Positions 19,436 through 28,217 of a stretch of DNA of 64,000 bases are shown here, piece after piece; the stretch's first letter is position 1; each line of letters opens with the position of its first letter. A program made the translations under genes and the position numbers. The notes beneath the pieces are model-generated. The model ran no database searches, was not told where the DNA came from, and saw nothing but the letters and a program-made list of their open reading frames with translations. Source of the stretch: Microvirga guangxiensis (lineage in GTDB: Bacteria > Pseudomonadota > Alphaproteobacteria > Rhizobiales > Beijerinckiaceae); NCBI RefSeq assembly GCF_900102135.1, contig NZ_FMVJ01000009.1:62001-126000 (forward strand), written 5' to 3'.

Positions 19436-20376
19436 AAGCCTGTCTCCGTCGTAGCGGGGGGGCCGGCGACGAGCAGCGCTAACGTCACTCCGATCGAGAG
19501 CGCCAGGGAATATTCGATGGTCACGATCAAAGCCTTGGCCGTGCCCTCCGGGTAGGCAAGGAACCGCCCCAGTGCCGCGCCTGCTAGACCGATGGCCAGG
19601 AACACGAGCGGCCCCGCCACCAGGGACCAGCGAAGCGCCGAATTGTCGCTGCGCGGCAGCCCGATGGCGCCTCCCATAGCTGCGAACAGGAACCCGCCGG
19701 CCAGCACCGTGCCCCCCTGGAAGGCCCCGCCCGGATCGTCGGAACCAACCCAGACGAGATAGGCGGCCATCACAAGTGCGACCGGAAGCAGGAGCCGGCC
19801 GAATGATCCCGCCACGTTGAGCGCGGCAGGGTCAGTCATCCGCAGGGCTGCCGGGGCACGCGGCCAGGCGGCCGGGGCCGCCAGCGACCAGATGGCGACC
19901 AAGGCGCCCAGCAGGACAAAGGATTCGAGCAGAGTGTCATAGGCGCGAAAGGCCAGCAGAACTCCCGTCACCGGGTTTTCCACCCCGATTAGCGGCATGA
20001 GCCCGTCGATGACCGGGGCTAGGCCATCATCCGGCGCGATCGAGAGGACCGCCGCGGCCAAGACGGCCGTGAAGACGGAACAAGCCGCGGCCGCCCCTAG
20101 CCTCAGCCAGGGCTTCGCCGGGCCGCAAGATATCTCCTCGCCAAGCGCAAGCAACCGGCTTCGAGACAGAACAAGCAGCACGCCCGTGACCCCGGCGCCG
20201 ATCGCGATCTCGGCCAGCGCGACATTCACCGCCCCCAGCGTCAACCAGGCCAATCCCATCAGGTTACCGAAGACGACGAAGAAGGCAACCGCCGCCAGGA
20301 AGTCGCGCATGAACAGCGCGACGCAGGCCGTTCCGAGGATCATGAGGCAGAGAATGAGCTCGAAGGCGGAGGTCAT
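19432..20376 (-). CDS. mnhB: DUF4040/MbhE/MnhB fusion subunit of the antiporter
   Basis: The 314-residue protein begins MTSAFELILCLMILGTACVA and is all membrane segments. Residues 1-75 match the DUF4040 (MbhD, C-terminal MrpA) unit with NVALAEIAIGAGVTGVLLVL. The middle (ENPVTGVLLAFRAYDTLLES) matches MbhE. The last 130 residues match MnhB (SDDPGGAFQGGTVLAGGFLF). The ATG at 20374-20376 overlaps the MnhG stop. In standard Mrp these pieces are the end of MrpA plus MrpB. Here they form one protein and the large NuoL-like part of MrpA is missing, as in Mbh/Mbx-type modules. Confidence 0.85.
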   Translation of the reverse strand: MTSAFELILCLMILGTACVALFMRDFLAAVAFFVVFGNLMGLAWLTLGAVNVALAEIAIGAGVTGVLLVLSRSRLLALGEEISCGPAKPWLRLGAAAACSVFTAVLAAAVLSIAPDDGLAPVIDGLMPLIGVENPVTGVLLAFRAYDTLLESFVLLGALVAIWSLAAPAAWPRAPAALRMTDPAALNVAGSFGRLLLPVALVMAAYLVWVGSDDPGGAFQGGTVLAGGFLFAAMGGAIGLPRSDNSALRWSLVAGPLVFLAIGLAGAALGRFLAYPEGTAKALIVTIEYSLALSIGVTLALLVAGPPATTETGL

Positions 20377-20666
20377 GATCCGTCGCGGTCCTCCTGCTTG
20401 GCCATGCGAGCCATCAGTTGCGCACTTGTGCCAGCGGCCAAAATAGCGAACAGCCAAACCGCGGCGATCTTAGCGGCGACGGCAACCGAGCCCCATTGCA
20501 GCGCCGCCGCCAGGGCGACGAAGCCCAGCCCGACATTGTCGGCTTTGGTCAGCGCGTGCAGGCGCGAGGCTGCGTCGGGAAAGCGCAGAAGCCCAATCGT
20601 TCCGGCCGCGTAGAAGAAGAGCCCCAAGAACAGCAGCAGACGGACGGCCAAGTCGGTCCAGGTCAC
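20373..20666 (-). CDS. mnhG: MnhG antiporter subunit
   Basis: The 97-residue protein has three hydrophobic segments. The MnhG signature GTIGLLRFPDAASRLHALTK follows the first helix, with TKADNVG directly after it. The start (20666) overlaps the MnhF stop and its own stop overlaps the next gene, so the operon is translationally coupled. The role is structural within the Mrp complex. Confidence 0.92.
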   Translation of the reverse strand: MTWTDLAVRLLLFLGLFFYAAGTIGLLRFPDAASRLHALTKADNVGLGFVALAAALQWGSVAVAAKIAAVWLFAILAAGTSAQLMARMAKQEDRDGS

Positions 20667-20968
20667 GAGGACTCCTCCGTCCCCTGCGCACGGTCGGGTC
20701 GTTCGGGCCGCGCCCCGGCCGACGGGCTGCCGCGCACGAAAGCGGATACGAGGACCGCCGCCAGAAGCGTTCCCGTCAGCGCGGCGTCCAGCATCGCCGG
20801 GTCCCGTCGGGCCGTCCCCAGCGCGACGGCTATCCCAATCACGCCGGTGCCCACCAGCTGGGCTGCCATGATCCGGTCCACGCGCGCCGGACCTTTCCAG
20901 CAGCGCACCAGCGCCGCCGCCACGGTCACCAGCAGGATCACCGCGGCGAAGGTGAACGCGTCATGCAT
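20663..20968 (-). CDS. mnhF: MnhF antiporter subunit
   Basis: The 101-residue protein starts MHDAFTFAAVILLVTVAAAL at the ATG at 20966-20968, just inside the end of MnhE. The motif RCWKGPARVDRIMAAQLVGT is the conserved MnhF element (R...GP...DRi.a....g). About three membrane helices are followed by a hydrophilic Pro/Arg-rich tail longer than usual. An upstream in-frame start would lie deep inside mnhE and is unlikely. Confidence 0.9.
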   Translation of the reverse strand: MHDAFTFAAVILLVTVAAALVRCWKGPARVDRIMAAQLVGTGVIGIAVALGTARRDPAMLDAALTGTLLAAVLVSAFVRGSPSAGARPERPDRAQGTEESS

Positions 20969-21458
20969 TAGGGGTCCCAGCCAGTTCAATTCGCCGGTCG
21001 AAGAGACCGAGCACGCGACGCTGATCCCTCTCGAATTCGAGGGGATCGAAGCTGGGACCATGAAGAAGGTGGAGATCCATCACGCCGTTGGCCGGACCGG
21101 CCGCCAGTGACCCGGGAAGGACGCTGATCATTCCGCCCAGAAGGGAGTTCGCCGCCGCATGGTCGATGGTCAGCCGAAGCTTTGTCCAGACCGGCTCGAC
21201 CGGCAGGCGCGGATGGATCGCGCGCCACGCGACGTCGAGCCCGCCCCGGAGCCCCTGGACGCAGAGCCAGCCGAGAAGCGGAACGAGGCGCCACGCACGA
21301 ATCCCTGCCTGGTCGACGGGATAGAGCGTCAGGCTGAGGAAAGTCGCTGCCACCGCTGCGATTGCCCCGAAGACGAGCGAGGCCGGATTGGCTTCGACAA
21401 GCACCCACCACAGGACAAGAAGTAAGCCGACCCGAGAGAAGAACTTGTAAACACGCAT
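20961..21458 (-). CDS. mnhE: MnhE antiporter subunit, first gene of the operon
   Basis: The 165-residue protein begins MRVYKFFSRVGLLLVLWWVL. AGGAGAATT lies directly before the ATG at 21456-21458, a strong ribosome site that decides the start. The MnhE hallmarks are the N-terminal helix pair and the soluble part with LLGGMISVLPGSLAAGPANG (usual: lan.itltPGT). As the first gene with the only good Shine-Dalgarno in the operon, it marks the transcript start; the promoter should lie between 21459 and 21627. Confidence 0.9.
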   Translation of the reverse strand: MRVYKFFSRVGLLLVLWWVLVEANPASLVFGAIAAVAATFLSLTLYPVDQAGIRAWRLVPLLGWLCVQGLRGGLDVAWRAIHPRLPVEPVWTKLRLTIDHAAANSLLGGMISVLPGSLAAGPANGVMDLHLLHGPSFDPLEFERDQRRVLGLFDRRIELAGTPNA

Positions 21459-21627
21459 CAATTCTCCTGTCGCTGGGGTCGGCTAAGAATCAGGCACCTT
21501 TTCCAGGATACTCACGCTGTTCGGAAACTCCAAACCTCCATCGAACTGAACCCGTCCGCCGGGGCGGGATCTCGCCTGCCGGCACCCGCTGCCCACGCTG
21601 GTCATGGCCGCCGCTGCTGTAGGTGGT

Positions 21628-21900
21628 CTAGTGGTCTGCTAAGGCCGCCGAGGCCCTGATGCGTTCCTCCAAGGCCTCGAGCTGCCGGACATACGGCTTC
21701 CGCCGCTCCTCGTGCCGCAGTTGCAGCTTCCGGATCGTGGCCTGCTTTAGCGCCTCCTCCGAGGGAGTGTTCCTGACCGCCTCGATGTCGCGTTGATGCA
21801 TGAAGTCGACGTCGGCTAGGTCAGCCAGGGACGATTGCAGCAGGGACTGGAGTTCCGCAGGGTAAATGCGTACGGCAGGGAGCCCGGCAAGGGTGGCCAT
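21628..21900 (-). CDS. Hypothetical small helical protein
   Basis: The 90-residue product begins MATLAGLPAVRIYPAELQSL after a CAGGAGAAGACAC ribosome site. The C-terminal half is highly charged and helical (KQATIRKLQLRHEERRKPYV, LEALEERIRASAA) and could form a coiled coil. No signal peptide or membrane segment is visible, and no family is recognised. It is the next gene on the strand downstream of the DUF1476-like gene. Confidence 0.55.
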   Translation of the reverse strand: MATLAGLPAVRIYPAELQSLLQSSLADLADVDFMHQRDIEAVRNTPSEEALKQATIRKLQLRHEERRKPYVRQLEALEERIRASAALADH

Positions 21901-21985
21901 GTGTCTTCTCCTGTGTCTGCGTGGTGTCGAGATGCTGGAGCCGATGAAGCCAGCCCGGGTACCATCCAGCCCATAAGGGCAGCGT

Positions 21986-22360
21986 TTAATGGGCCTCTCC
22001 TCGGCTCATTCGGGTTCTTGGGTGCTCGGGGGTCCTTCCGCACACGAGCGTGATCTGGAAGAAAGCGCGAAGTTCGTTCGCCCTGAGCTCGCGCCGCAGC
22101 CGCCTGTAGGACATGGCGACTCCACCCCGCTTCATGTCCATGACCAACCGGCCTAGGATGTCCTCGTCCCCGGGCTGCTCGAAATCGGCAAAATGCAAGC
22201 TCCAGGCGTATGCGGCATGGTTCTCGACGGGCAGCCTGAGAACTCTCGCCGCCCACAAGCCCGTCAGGATGTTGCGGCGGGCGATGAGGTCCGTTTCCGT
22301 GTCGCGGTCGACGCAGAGAGGACGACCGCATTTTGCAATCTCGCGCTGGTTGGGGCGCAT
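21986..22360 (-). CDS. DUF1476 (F1-ATPase inhibitor zeta-subunit-like) protein, copy 1
   Basis: The 124-residue product starts at ATG 22358-22360 after AAGGAGACAGCC. The core RDTETDLIARRNILTGLWAA and AYAWSLHFADFEQPGDEDIL matches DUF1476, whose founding member in Paracoccus is the zeta subunit that blocks F1-ATPase rotation. Here the N-terminal inhibitory stretch (usually kreeafE.kfa.d) is altered and the C terminus is extended. Whether it still inhibits ATP synthase is unknown. Two further paralogues lie at 24254 and 24609, which suggests an expanded family tuned to stress. Confidence 0.75.
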   Translation of the reverse strand: MRPNQREIAKCGRPLCVDRDTETDLIARRNILTGLWAARVLRLPVENHAAYAWSLHFADFEQPGDEDILGRLVMDMKRGGVAMSYRRLRRELRANELRAFFQITLVCGRTPEHPRTRMSRGEAH

Positions 22361-22388
22361 CGGCTGTCTCCTTTCGTTGATCCGGTGT

Positions 22389-22437
22389 GCACGGCCTGCC
22401 GATCGGTCCTGGTCCTGCCTCCGCCGGCAGGCCGTGC
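22389..22437. repeat. Perfect 13-bp inverted repeat between two minus-strand genes
   Basis: GCACGGCCTGCCG (22389-22401) and CGGCAGGCCGTGC (22425-22437) can form a 13-bp stem with a 23-base loop. It sits between the end of the SPW gene and the start of the DUF1476 gene. No T run follows on either strand, so it is not a classic terminator. An attenuator, RNA processing site or protein-binding site is possible. Confidence 0.6.
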
Positions 22438-22472
22438 GTTCCGGGGCGGTTGGGAACTTCTCGAGTGGGCTC

Positions 22473-22838
22473 CTATGCCGCCACGGACGTGTCATCCTTG
22501 CTGCTCTGCCACCCGATTGCCGTAGCCAGGGCCGCGAGGCCGAGGCTGGCGGCGACATGCGCCCAGAAGGCCATGACGGAAGCGGTGAAGCCGAGCATCC
22601 AAGGCGCCACGAAGAGCCAGGCGACCAGGGCGAGGAGCGCCCATGCCGCCTGCCGTCTTGCCACCAGGACCGCGTAGGCTCCGCAAGCTGCCGTCAGAGC
22701 GGCGACCGCCCACAGGCTCCAGGCCGGGACGGCTTCGGCCGAGAGGCCTGGAGCCCAAGGCACGACGAAGAGGAGGGCGGCCGCACCGAGAACCGAGTAC
22801 CCGATGACCGGAATCTTCGGAGGAGGTGAAATTCGCAT
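22473..22838 (-). CDS. SPW-repeat membrane protein, second copy
   Basis: The 121-residue protein starts MRISPPPKIPVIGYSVLGAA at 22836-22838 and has four hydrophobic segments. The SPW signature is present twice: VPWAPGLSAEAVPAWSLWAV and VAPWMLGFTASVMAFWAHVA. It is a paralogue of the protein at 10026-10409, although the two are far diverged. Function is unknown. It precedes the DUF1476 gene on the same strand. Confidence 0.83.
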   Translation of the reverse strand: MRISPPPKIPVIGYSVLGAAALLFVVPWAPGLSAEAVPAWSLWAVAALTAACGAYAVLVARRQAAWALLALVAWLFVAPWMLGFTASVMAFWAHVAASLGLAALATAIGWQSSKDDTSVAA

Positions 22839-23262
22839 CGTCGTGCTCCATGTCGACCTGCCACATCCACATCGGTGCGGGTGATGGCAGAGCCAATATA
22901 GCAATGGCGCAGCAGCAGATTGATGAGTTCTGCCAATATCCTGCATCGGAAAGCCGGAGGAGGGCGGCGTCCGCCACGATACTGGTGCAGCACGATAGGG
23001 GTAGTCTCCAACTCAGCCGGCTTTTGATCAGGATTGCCCATCGGCGCACGGATGGTGATGTGAACGGTCATGCCAACGCCTCCGCCGCTCATTGCCCTCG
23101 GCGTCCCGCACACCTTCGTGGCCGAGCTGCTGGCGGAGCACATCGTTCGCTCCGCTGGGTATCCGGGGCCTTAGGCCGCCACCGGGACGGAGTCTCGACC
23201 TATTGCCGAATATGGCGAATGATCGAGGCCCATGACGCCGGCGCGTCCGAAGGAGAGGTACG
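22839..23262. other. 424-bp region without a supportable gene
   Basis: Open frames on both strands lack ribosome sites and family resemblance. The region separates the divergent SPW and TSUP genes and should contain their promoters, but I see no convincing -35/-10 pair. Confidence 0.4.
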
Positions 23263-24024
23263 ATGTGGGAGGATGTGATGCTCTTCGCCGCCGTCGGCTT
23301 CGCGGCGCAGGTCATCGACGGCGCCCTGGGCATGGCCTACGGCGTGACGGCGACGGCCGTGCTCCTGAGCCTGGGCGTCACGCCTTCGGTCGCCAGCGCC
23401 AGCGTCCATGCCGCCGAGGTGTTCACGACCGGCGCGTCGGGTGCCGCCCATTGGCGGCTCGGCAACGTCGACCGGGCGCTGTTCCGCCGTCTGGCGACCG
23501 CCGGGGTGTGCGGCGGCATCCTGGGAGCTTACCTGCTTACCTTCCTGCCCGGCGCCGTGGTCCGACCCCTGGTCAGCGGATACCTCCTGATCATGGGCGG
23601 GCTCATCCTCTGGCGGGCATTGCGAGGGCGATCCGAGGGACCGGAGGATGCACCCTTGAAGCCGCCCCTGAGGCATGTCGGTCCCCTTGGCCTCGGCGGC
23701 GGGTTCCTGGATGCGATCGGAGGCGGCGGCTGGGGCGCCATGGTGACCTCCACTCTGATCGGGCATGGCGTGGCGCCGCGCCTGGCGATTGGGTCCGCCA
23801 ACCTCGCCGAGTTCTTCGTCACAAGCGTCATCACAGCCACCTTCGTCGTGACGATCGGGCTGGAGCTCTGGCCGACGATCGCCGGCTTGGTGCTGGGCGG
23901 CGTCCTGGCGGCGCCGTTCGCGGCGCTGGTCACGCGCAAGGTTCCCGACCGTCCGCTCATGCTCCTGGTCGGAGCTGTCATCGTCTTTCTCAGCCTGCGG
24001 GGCCTGCTGCAGGCGTTGCGGTGA
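23263..24024 (+). CDS. TSUP family (TauE/SafE) membrane transporter
   Basis: The 253-residue protein starts after GGAGAGGTACG. It has eight or so hydrophobic segments in two halves, each with the TSUP pattern: GFAAQVIDGALGMAYGVTAT in the first and LGGGFLDAIGGGGWGAMVTS in the second. Family members export or import sulfite, sulfoacetate or other small organosulfur anions, but the substrate cannot be read from the sequence. It stands alone on the plus strand, upstream of the DUF1476 pair. A sulfur-stress role within the island is inference. Confidence 0.88.
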   Translation: MWEDVMLFAAVGFAAQVIDGALGMAYGVTATAVLLSLGVTPSVASASVHAAEVFTTGASGAAHWRLGNVDRALFRRLATAGVCGGILGAYLLTFLPGAVVRPLVSGYLLIMGGLILWRALRGRSEGPEDAPLKPPLRHVGPLGLGGGFLDAIGGGGWGAMVTSTLIGHGVAPRLAIGSANLAEFFVTSVITATFVVTIGLELWPTIAGLVLGGVLAAPFAALVTRKVPDRPLMLLVGAVIVFLSLRGLLQALR

Positions 24025-24253
24025 AGCGGAAGCCGACGGCCTGTCGGCAACATTCGCTCGAGACCATTGATTTTCCCGATGGAGATCATCGTCGCCGGGG
24101 AGCTTGAAGCGCTCCCCACCCGATCCCCAACTGCTCGGAGCGGGACGGACTTCGCGGCATCGAGAAGGGGGCACGCTCTGTCAGTCTTCATCGTGCCCGC
24201 GCCTGATCCCTCAGGACCGTCTTCTGCGACCACGTCCCACTGGAGGAGCTACC

Positions 24254-24586
24254 ATGGCTTACATCGATCTGAATGAAATGACGCGTCCTGAAGCTGTCCT
24301 GGCCGACTACGATACGCGGCATGGGGTGACCGCCCGCCGCAATATGCTGGTGGGGCTGTGGGCTGCCGAGTGTCTCGGACTGTCCGGGGTCGAGGCCGAG
24401 GATTACGCCTGGAGCGTTCACTTCGCTGATCTGCAGCACCCCGGCGTCGACGATGTCGTCGCCAAGATCGCTGCGGACTTTTCCACCCGCGGCGTTGCGA
24501 TGAAGGAGCGCAGCATCCGTGAGCAGTTGCGCGAGCTGGAACGCCGTGCGGAGCTGCAGATCGCAGCCGGCCTCCATCGCTTCTGA
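24254..24586 (+). CDS. DUF1476 (F1-ATPase inhibitor zeta-like) protein, copy 2
   Basis: The 110-residue product starts after GGAGGAGCTACC. The core HGVTARRNMLVGLWAAECLG, then DYAWSVHFADLQHPGVDDVV, is the closest of the three copies to canonical DUF1476 (ARRNkLLGLWAAe.lGl). The C-terminal helix ends QLRELERRAELQIAAGLHRF. The next copy begins 22 bases downstream, so the two are cotranscribed. The N-terminal inhibitory region of the canonical zeta subunit is not conserved. Confidence 0.8.
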   Translation: MAYIDLNEMTRPEAVLADYDTRHGVTARRNMLVGLWAAECLGLSGVEAEDYAWSVHFADLQHPGVDDVVAKIAADFSTRGVAMKERSIREQLRELERRAELQIAAGLHRF

Positions 24587-24608
24587 TCGTCAGGAAAGGA
24601 TCCGATCG

Positions 24609-24950
24609 ATGAACGCGTTTTCTCCTCTCGATGCAACTTGGACAGGCCAGGCACACCTGGGGATGGACTGGTGCCCTGACGAGGACACCCGGGACAACGT
24701 CGTTGCGCGCCGCAATGTGCTCGCGGGGCTATGGGCCGGATCCCTCATGGGCCTGAGCGGGCCCGAGCTGACGGCCTACGTGTTTGCGGTGCACGCCGCC
24801 GACCACCAGGTGGCCGGCGATGAGGACATCGTGGCGAAGCTTACGGCCGATCTGCACCGCTCCGGATTGCCGGATCATGCGGCGCAGGTGCGTCCGCGTC
24901 TGGGCGCCTTCCATCGTGATGCGTTGAGACAGACGATGACGACGGACTGA
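24609..24950 (+). CDS. DUF1476 (F1-ATPase inhibitor zeta-like) protein, copy 3
   Basis: The 113-residue product follows AGGAAAGG. The conserved block is RDNVVARRNVLAGLWAGSLM with TAYVFAVHAADHQVAGDEDI, a recognisable but drifted DUF1476 core. The N terminus is unrelated to copies 1 and 2. Its location just before ftsH and after copy 2 suggests a stress operon. It could have become a regulator of something other than ATP synthase. Confidence 0.72.
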   Translation: MNAFSPLDATWTGQAHLGMDWCPDEDTRDNVVARRNVLAGLWAGSLMGLSGPELTAYVFAVHAADHQVAGDEDIVAKLTADLHRSGLPDHAAQVRPRLGAFHRDALRQTMTTD

Positions 24951-25077
24951 ACGGTCGCCCGCCTCGTCGACGGTGGCTCACGGGGAAAGGGGGGCATGGG
25001 CTCCATCCCGGGCTTTGCGCGTTAATCCTCCGGTTCCAAGAGCCCATGTCGGCAATCCGCCCCTGTGAGGCATCGCG

Positions 25078-26982
25078 ATGGACAAAGCTAAGAGCTTCAA
25101 CACTTGGTATTGGGTTGCCGCTTTTCTCGGCATCCTGGTGATCCAGTACGTCTTCAGCACCGCTCAGCAGATCGCGCCGATCCCCTACAGCCAGTTCCAG
25201 CAACTGCTCAGGGACGGCAAGGTGGCCGAGATCGGCATCTCCGACCGCTTCATCCAAGGGCGGCTGAAGGAGCCGCTTCCCGGCGGCCAGAGCCAGTTCG
25301 CCACCACCCGCGTCGATCCGGACCTCGCACAGGAGCTGCAGCAGTACGGCGTCGCCTTTACAGGCCAGATCGAGAGCACGCTGCTCCGGGATATCCTGTC
25401 CTGGGTGCTGCCCGTGCTGGTCTTCTTCGGCCTTTGGGCCTTTCTGATGCGCCGGATGGTCGGGAAAAGCGGCTTGGGCGGCGGGCTGATGCAGATCGGC
25501 AAGAGCAAGGCCAAGATCTACGTCGAGGCCGACACGGGCGTACGCTTCGACGATGTCGCTGGCGTCGATGAGGCCAAGGATGAGCTGCGCGAGGTCGTCG
25601 AGTTCCTAAGGAACCCGGACGAGTACGGCCGCCTGGGCGGGCGCATGCCCAAAGGCGTGCTGCTGGTGGGCCCACCGGGAACCGGTAAGACGCTGCTTGC
25701 CAAGGCGGTGGCGGGCGAGGCCAAGGTTCCGTTCTTCTCCATCTCCGGCTCGGAGTTCGTGGAGATGTTCGTCGGCGTCGGCGCGGCGCGGGTTCGCGAC
25801 CTCTTCCAGCAGGCCCGCGAGAAGGCGCCGGCCATCATCTTCATCGACGAGCTCGATGCCCTCGGCCGTGCCCGCGGCATCGGTGGGTTGGCGGGCGGGC
25901 ATGATGAGAAGGAGCAGACCCTCAACCAGCTCCTCGTGGAGCTCGACGGCTTCGACTCGCGCGCTGGCCTCGTGCTGCTCGGAGCCACGAACCGGCCCGA
26001 GATCCTCGACCCGGCCCTGCTGCGTGCCGGGCGCTTCGACCGGCAGGTGCTGGTGGACAGGCCGGACAAAAAGGGCCGCGTCCAGATCCTTGAGGTTCAC
26101 ATGCGCAAGGCGAAACTGGCGCGCGATGTCGATCCCGAGAAGGTGGCGGCGCTCACGCCGGGTTTCACCGGCGCAGATCTCGCCAACCTCGTCAACGAGG
26201 CGGCGCTGCTGGCTACCCGCCGCAGTGCCGATGCCGTCACCATGGCCGACTTCAACAATGCGGTCGAGCGGATCGTCGCCGGCCTTGAAAAGCGAAACCG
26301 CCTCCTGAACCCGCGGGAGCGCGAGGTCGTGGCCTATCATGAGATGGGCCATGCGCTCGTCGCCATGGCCCTGCCCGGGGTCGATCCGGTGCACAAGGTG
26401 TCGATCATCCCGCGCGGCGTCGGCGCTCTTGGCTACACGATCCAGCGGCCGACCGAAGATCGTTTCCTCATGACCCGTGAGGAGCTGGAGAACAAGATGG
26501 CGGTCCTGCTCGGCGGACGCGCCGCCGAGCTGCTTGTCTTCGGCCATCTGTCGACTGGAGCGGCGGACGATCTAGCGCGCGTGACGGACATCGCCCGCGC
26601 GATGGTGACCCGTTATGGCATGTCGGATAAGCTCGGGAATGTAGCGCTGGAGAAGGACGAGCGCTCTTACTTGAGCCCGAATCCGCTCGCCAGCGGGGCG
26701 CGCGAGCGCTCCTACTCGGACGCGACCGCAGCTGCGGTCGACGAGGAGGTGAGGGCGAATGTCGACCGGGTCTTCGACCGGACGGTCGCTCTCCTGCAGG
26801 ATCGCCGCGAGCTTCTGGAGCGGACGGCGCGCCGTCTGCTGGAGAAGGAAACCCTCGACGAAGCCGAACTGAAACAGCTGGCCGGCCCGGCACAGGTCCA
26901 GCCAGTGGGATCAGTCGTCGAAATCGAGCGGAACCAGCGTGCGCGAGGCGGACGGGCCACGCCGGGGTCGGATCACGCATGA
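25078..26982 (+). CDS. ftsH: ATP-dependent zinc metalloprotease FtsH (accessory copy)
   Basis: The 634-residue membrane-bound AAA+ protease has two N-terminal helices (about 10-27 and 104-123) around a short periplasmic domain. Walker A GPPGTGKT is at 198-205 and Walker [11 protein letters not shown] at about 252-261, followed by the second region of homology with [19 protein letters not shown]. The zinc site HEMGH is at 421-425, with the third ligand expected in the [18 protein letters not shown] region. It degrades misfolded membrane proteins. It lies in a stress island rather than in the usual tilS-ftsH context, so it is probably a supplementary copy. The start has weak ribosome-site support. 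Confidence 0.95.
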   Translation: MDKAKSFNTWYWVAAFLGILVIQYVFSTAQQIAPIPYSQFQQLLRDGKVAEIGISDRFIQGRLKEPLPGGQSQFATTRVDPDLAQELQQYGVAFTGQIESTLLRDILSWVLPVLVFFGLWAFLMRRMVGKSGLGGGLMQIGKSKAKIYVEADTGVRFDDVAGVDEAKDELREVVEFLRNPDEYGRLGGRMPKGVLLVGPPGTGKTLLAKAVAGEAKVPFFSISGSEFVEMFVGVGAARVRDLFQQAREKAPAIIFIDELDALGRARGIGGLAGGHDEKEQTLNQLLVELDGFDSRAGLVLLGATNRPEILDPALLRAGRFDRQVLVDRPDKKGRVQILEVHMRKAKLARDVDPEKVAALTPGFTGADLANLVNEAALLATRRSADAVTMADFNNAVERIVAGLEKRNRLLNPREREVVAYHEMGHALVAMALPGVDPVHKVSIIPRGVGALGYTIQRPTEDRFLMTREELENKMAVLLGGRAAELLVFGHLSTGAADDLARVTDIARAMVTRYGMSDKLGNVALEKDERSYLSPNPLASGARERSYSDATAAAVDEEVRANVDRVFDRTVALLQDRRELLERTARRLLEKETLDEAELKQLAGPAQVQPVGSVVEIERNQRARGGRATPGSDHA

Positions 26983-27341
26983 CCGTGGTTACGGATAGAT
27001 CCTAGAGGCAAAGGCTGCCTGTCTGATAGACACGAAGGTGAGTGGATTCTCTCAAGTCCGCGCTCGTGCGCCGACGTATGGGGAATGCTGCGGCTCACGG
27101 ACCGTCAGAGGGGACATCAATGTGCTCCGTTCGTCCCCAATTGCACCACCGCCGGCACTGCGGCGTCCGAGGGCGTCCCGACAGCTACGAGGCGCTCGGA
27201 AGGATATTCATTCGGGCACTGACCGAGACTTGAAAGCCAGGAACGTCCTTCCCACCTCTTGGTCACCGGGGTCCGGGCCCCTCTGGCAGCCTTCCCGAGG
27301 CTGCGATGTCGGACTCTCTCACCTGAGGAGCAGCATGGTGC
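26983..27341. other. 359-bp region without a supportable gene
   Basis: It lies between ftsH and the DUF4112 gene. Short frames exist without ribosome sites or recognisable products. The only translation signal is the GAGGAG at 27326-27331, just before the next gene. Confidence 0.4.
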
Positions 27342-27791
27342 ATGCTCCGCATCTGGGAGACGACTGTGACGTCCTACACCTATACTTCACCCTTCAGCGA
27401 TGCCTCATTCCGCGTGGATGAGACCCGCGCGCGCCTTGATGCGCTGGCGCGGTTGCTCGATAGCGCCGTCCGTGTGCCGGGGACGAACGTTCGCCTCGGC
27501 GCAGACGCGCTCCTGAACCTCATTCCGGGTGTCGGCACGCTGACGTCGAAGGGCGTGTCGGCCTACCTGATCTGGGAGGCGCGTCGCCTCGGCGTGCCGA
27601 CGGGCACGCTCCTGCGCATGTGCCGGAACGTCGGGGTCGACTTCGTGATCAGCGCAATCCCGCTTGTGGGCTGGGTCGGCGATGTGTTCTACCGCTCGAA
27701 TCTGCGCAACATGGCGCTCCTGCGCGAGCATCTCGATCGCACGCACCCGTCGCAGCCGGTCGACGGCACCGTTTTCCGGCCCGGCTCATGA
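27342..27791 (+). CDS. DUF4112 domain protein
   Basis: The product of up to 149 residues contains ARLDALARLLDSAVRVPGTN, LGADALLNLIPGVGTLTSKG and IPLVGWVGDVFYRSNLRNMA, the diagnostic DUF4112 blocks (G.DallglIPg.Gd; .iP..Gd..D..ykaN.rN). Two hydrophobic segments suggest membrane association. The ATG at 27342 has GAGGAG upstream at a slightly long distance. The GTG at 27366, with GGGAG before it, is a good alternative and gives 141 residues. No biochemical role is known for the family. Confidence 0.82.
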   Translation: MLRIWETTVTSYTYTSPFSDASFRVDETRARLDALARLLDSAVRVPGTNVRLGADALLNLIPGVGTLTSKGVSAYLIWEARRLGVPTGTLLRMCRNVGVDFVISAIPLVGWVGDVFYRSNLRNMALLREHLDRTHPSQPVDGTVFRPGS

Positions 27792-27889
27792 GCCGGGTTC
27801 GCGTAGCCGGGCGGCCGTTGCAGTTGCCCGGCATTGACGAGTGAACTTGAACACGACCGATAGATCGAGGCGAAACGACCTCCAAGACA

Positions 27890-28144
27890 ATGACCCTTCT
27901 TCTCACAGGCCTTGAAATCGCCGCCATGGTGGCTGCCCTCGTGGCGGCGTTCCTCTGGTGGCAGTCCTGCCGCCGCACGGTGCGGCGCGTCAGCCGCTAC
28001 GAGGAGCTGGACGCCGCCGACCTCAACCGCCTCGTCGTGGCGATCAACCGCAACCAGCTCCTGAACGGGCGGGCGGCACTCGCCTCGGCCGTCGCTGCCT
28101 TCCTGGCCGCCTCGTCCTTCGCCGCTGCCGCCATCCTCCCGTAA
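27890..28144 (+). CDS. Small two-helix membrane protein, unknown
   Basis: The 84-residue product has one hydrophobic segment at each end (LEIAAMVAALVAAFLWWQS; AVAAFLAASSFAAAAILP) with a charged middle (RRTVRRVSRYEELDAADLNR). The pattern suggests a hairpin membrane protein. No family is recognised, and ribosome-site support is weak. It lies between DUF4112 and the amidoligase, 98 bases after the former. Confidence 0.5.
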   Translation: MTLLLTGLEIAAMVAALVAAFLWWQSCRRTVRRVSRYEELDAADLNRLVVAINRNQLLNGRAALASAVAAFLAASSFAAAAILP

Positions 28145-28217
28145 GGGGGGCGGCAGCTCACCATCCCCGCAACAGGATCGGACACGGTCTTGTCCGACCG
28201 GTCCCTGGATCAAAGTG

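Noticed and set aside
22694-23143. Minus-strand frame upstream of the SPW gene
   Set aside because: It runs through the SPW coding region in another frame and has no ribosome site or family resemblance.
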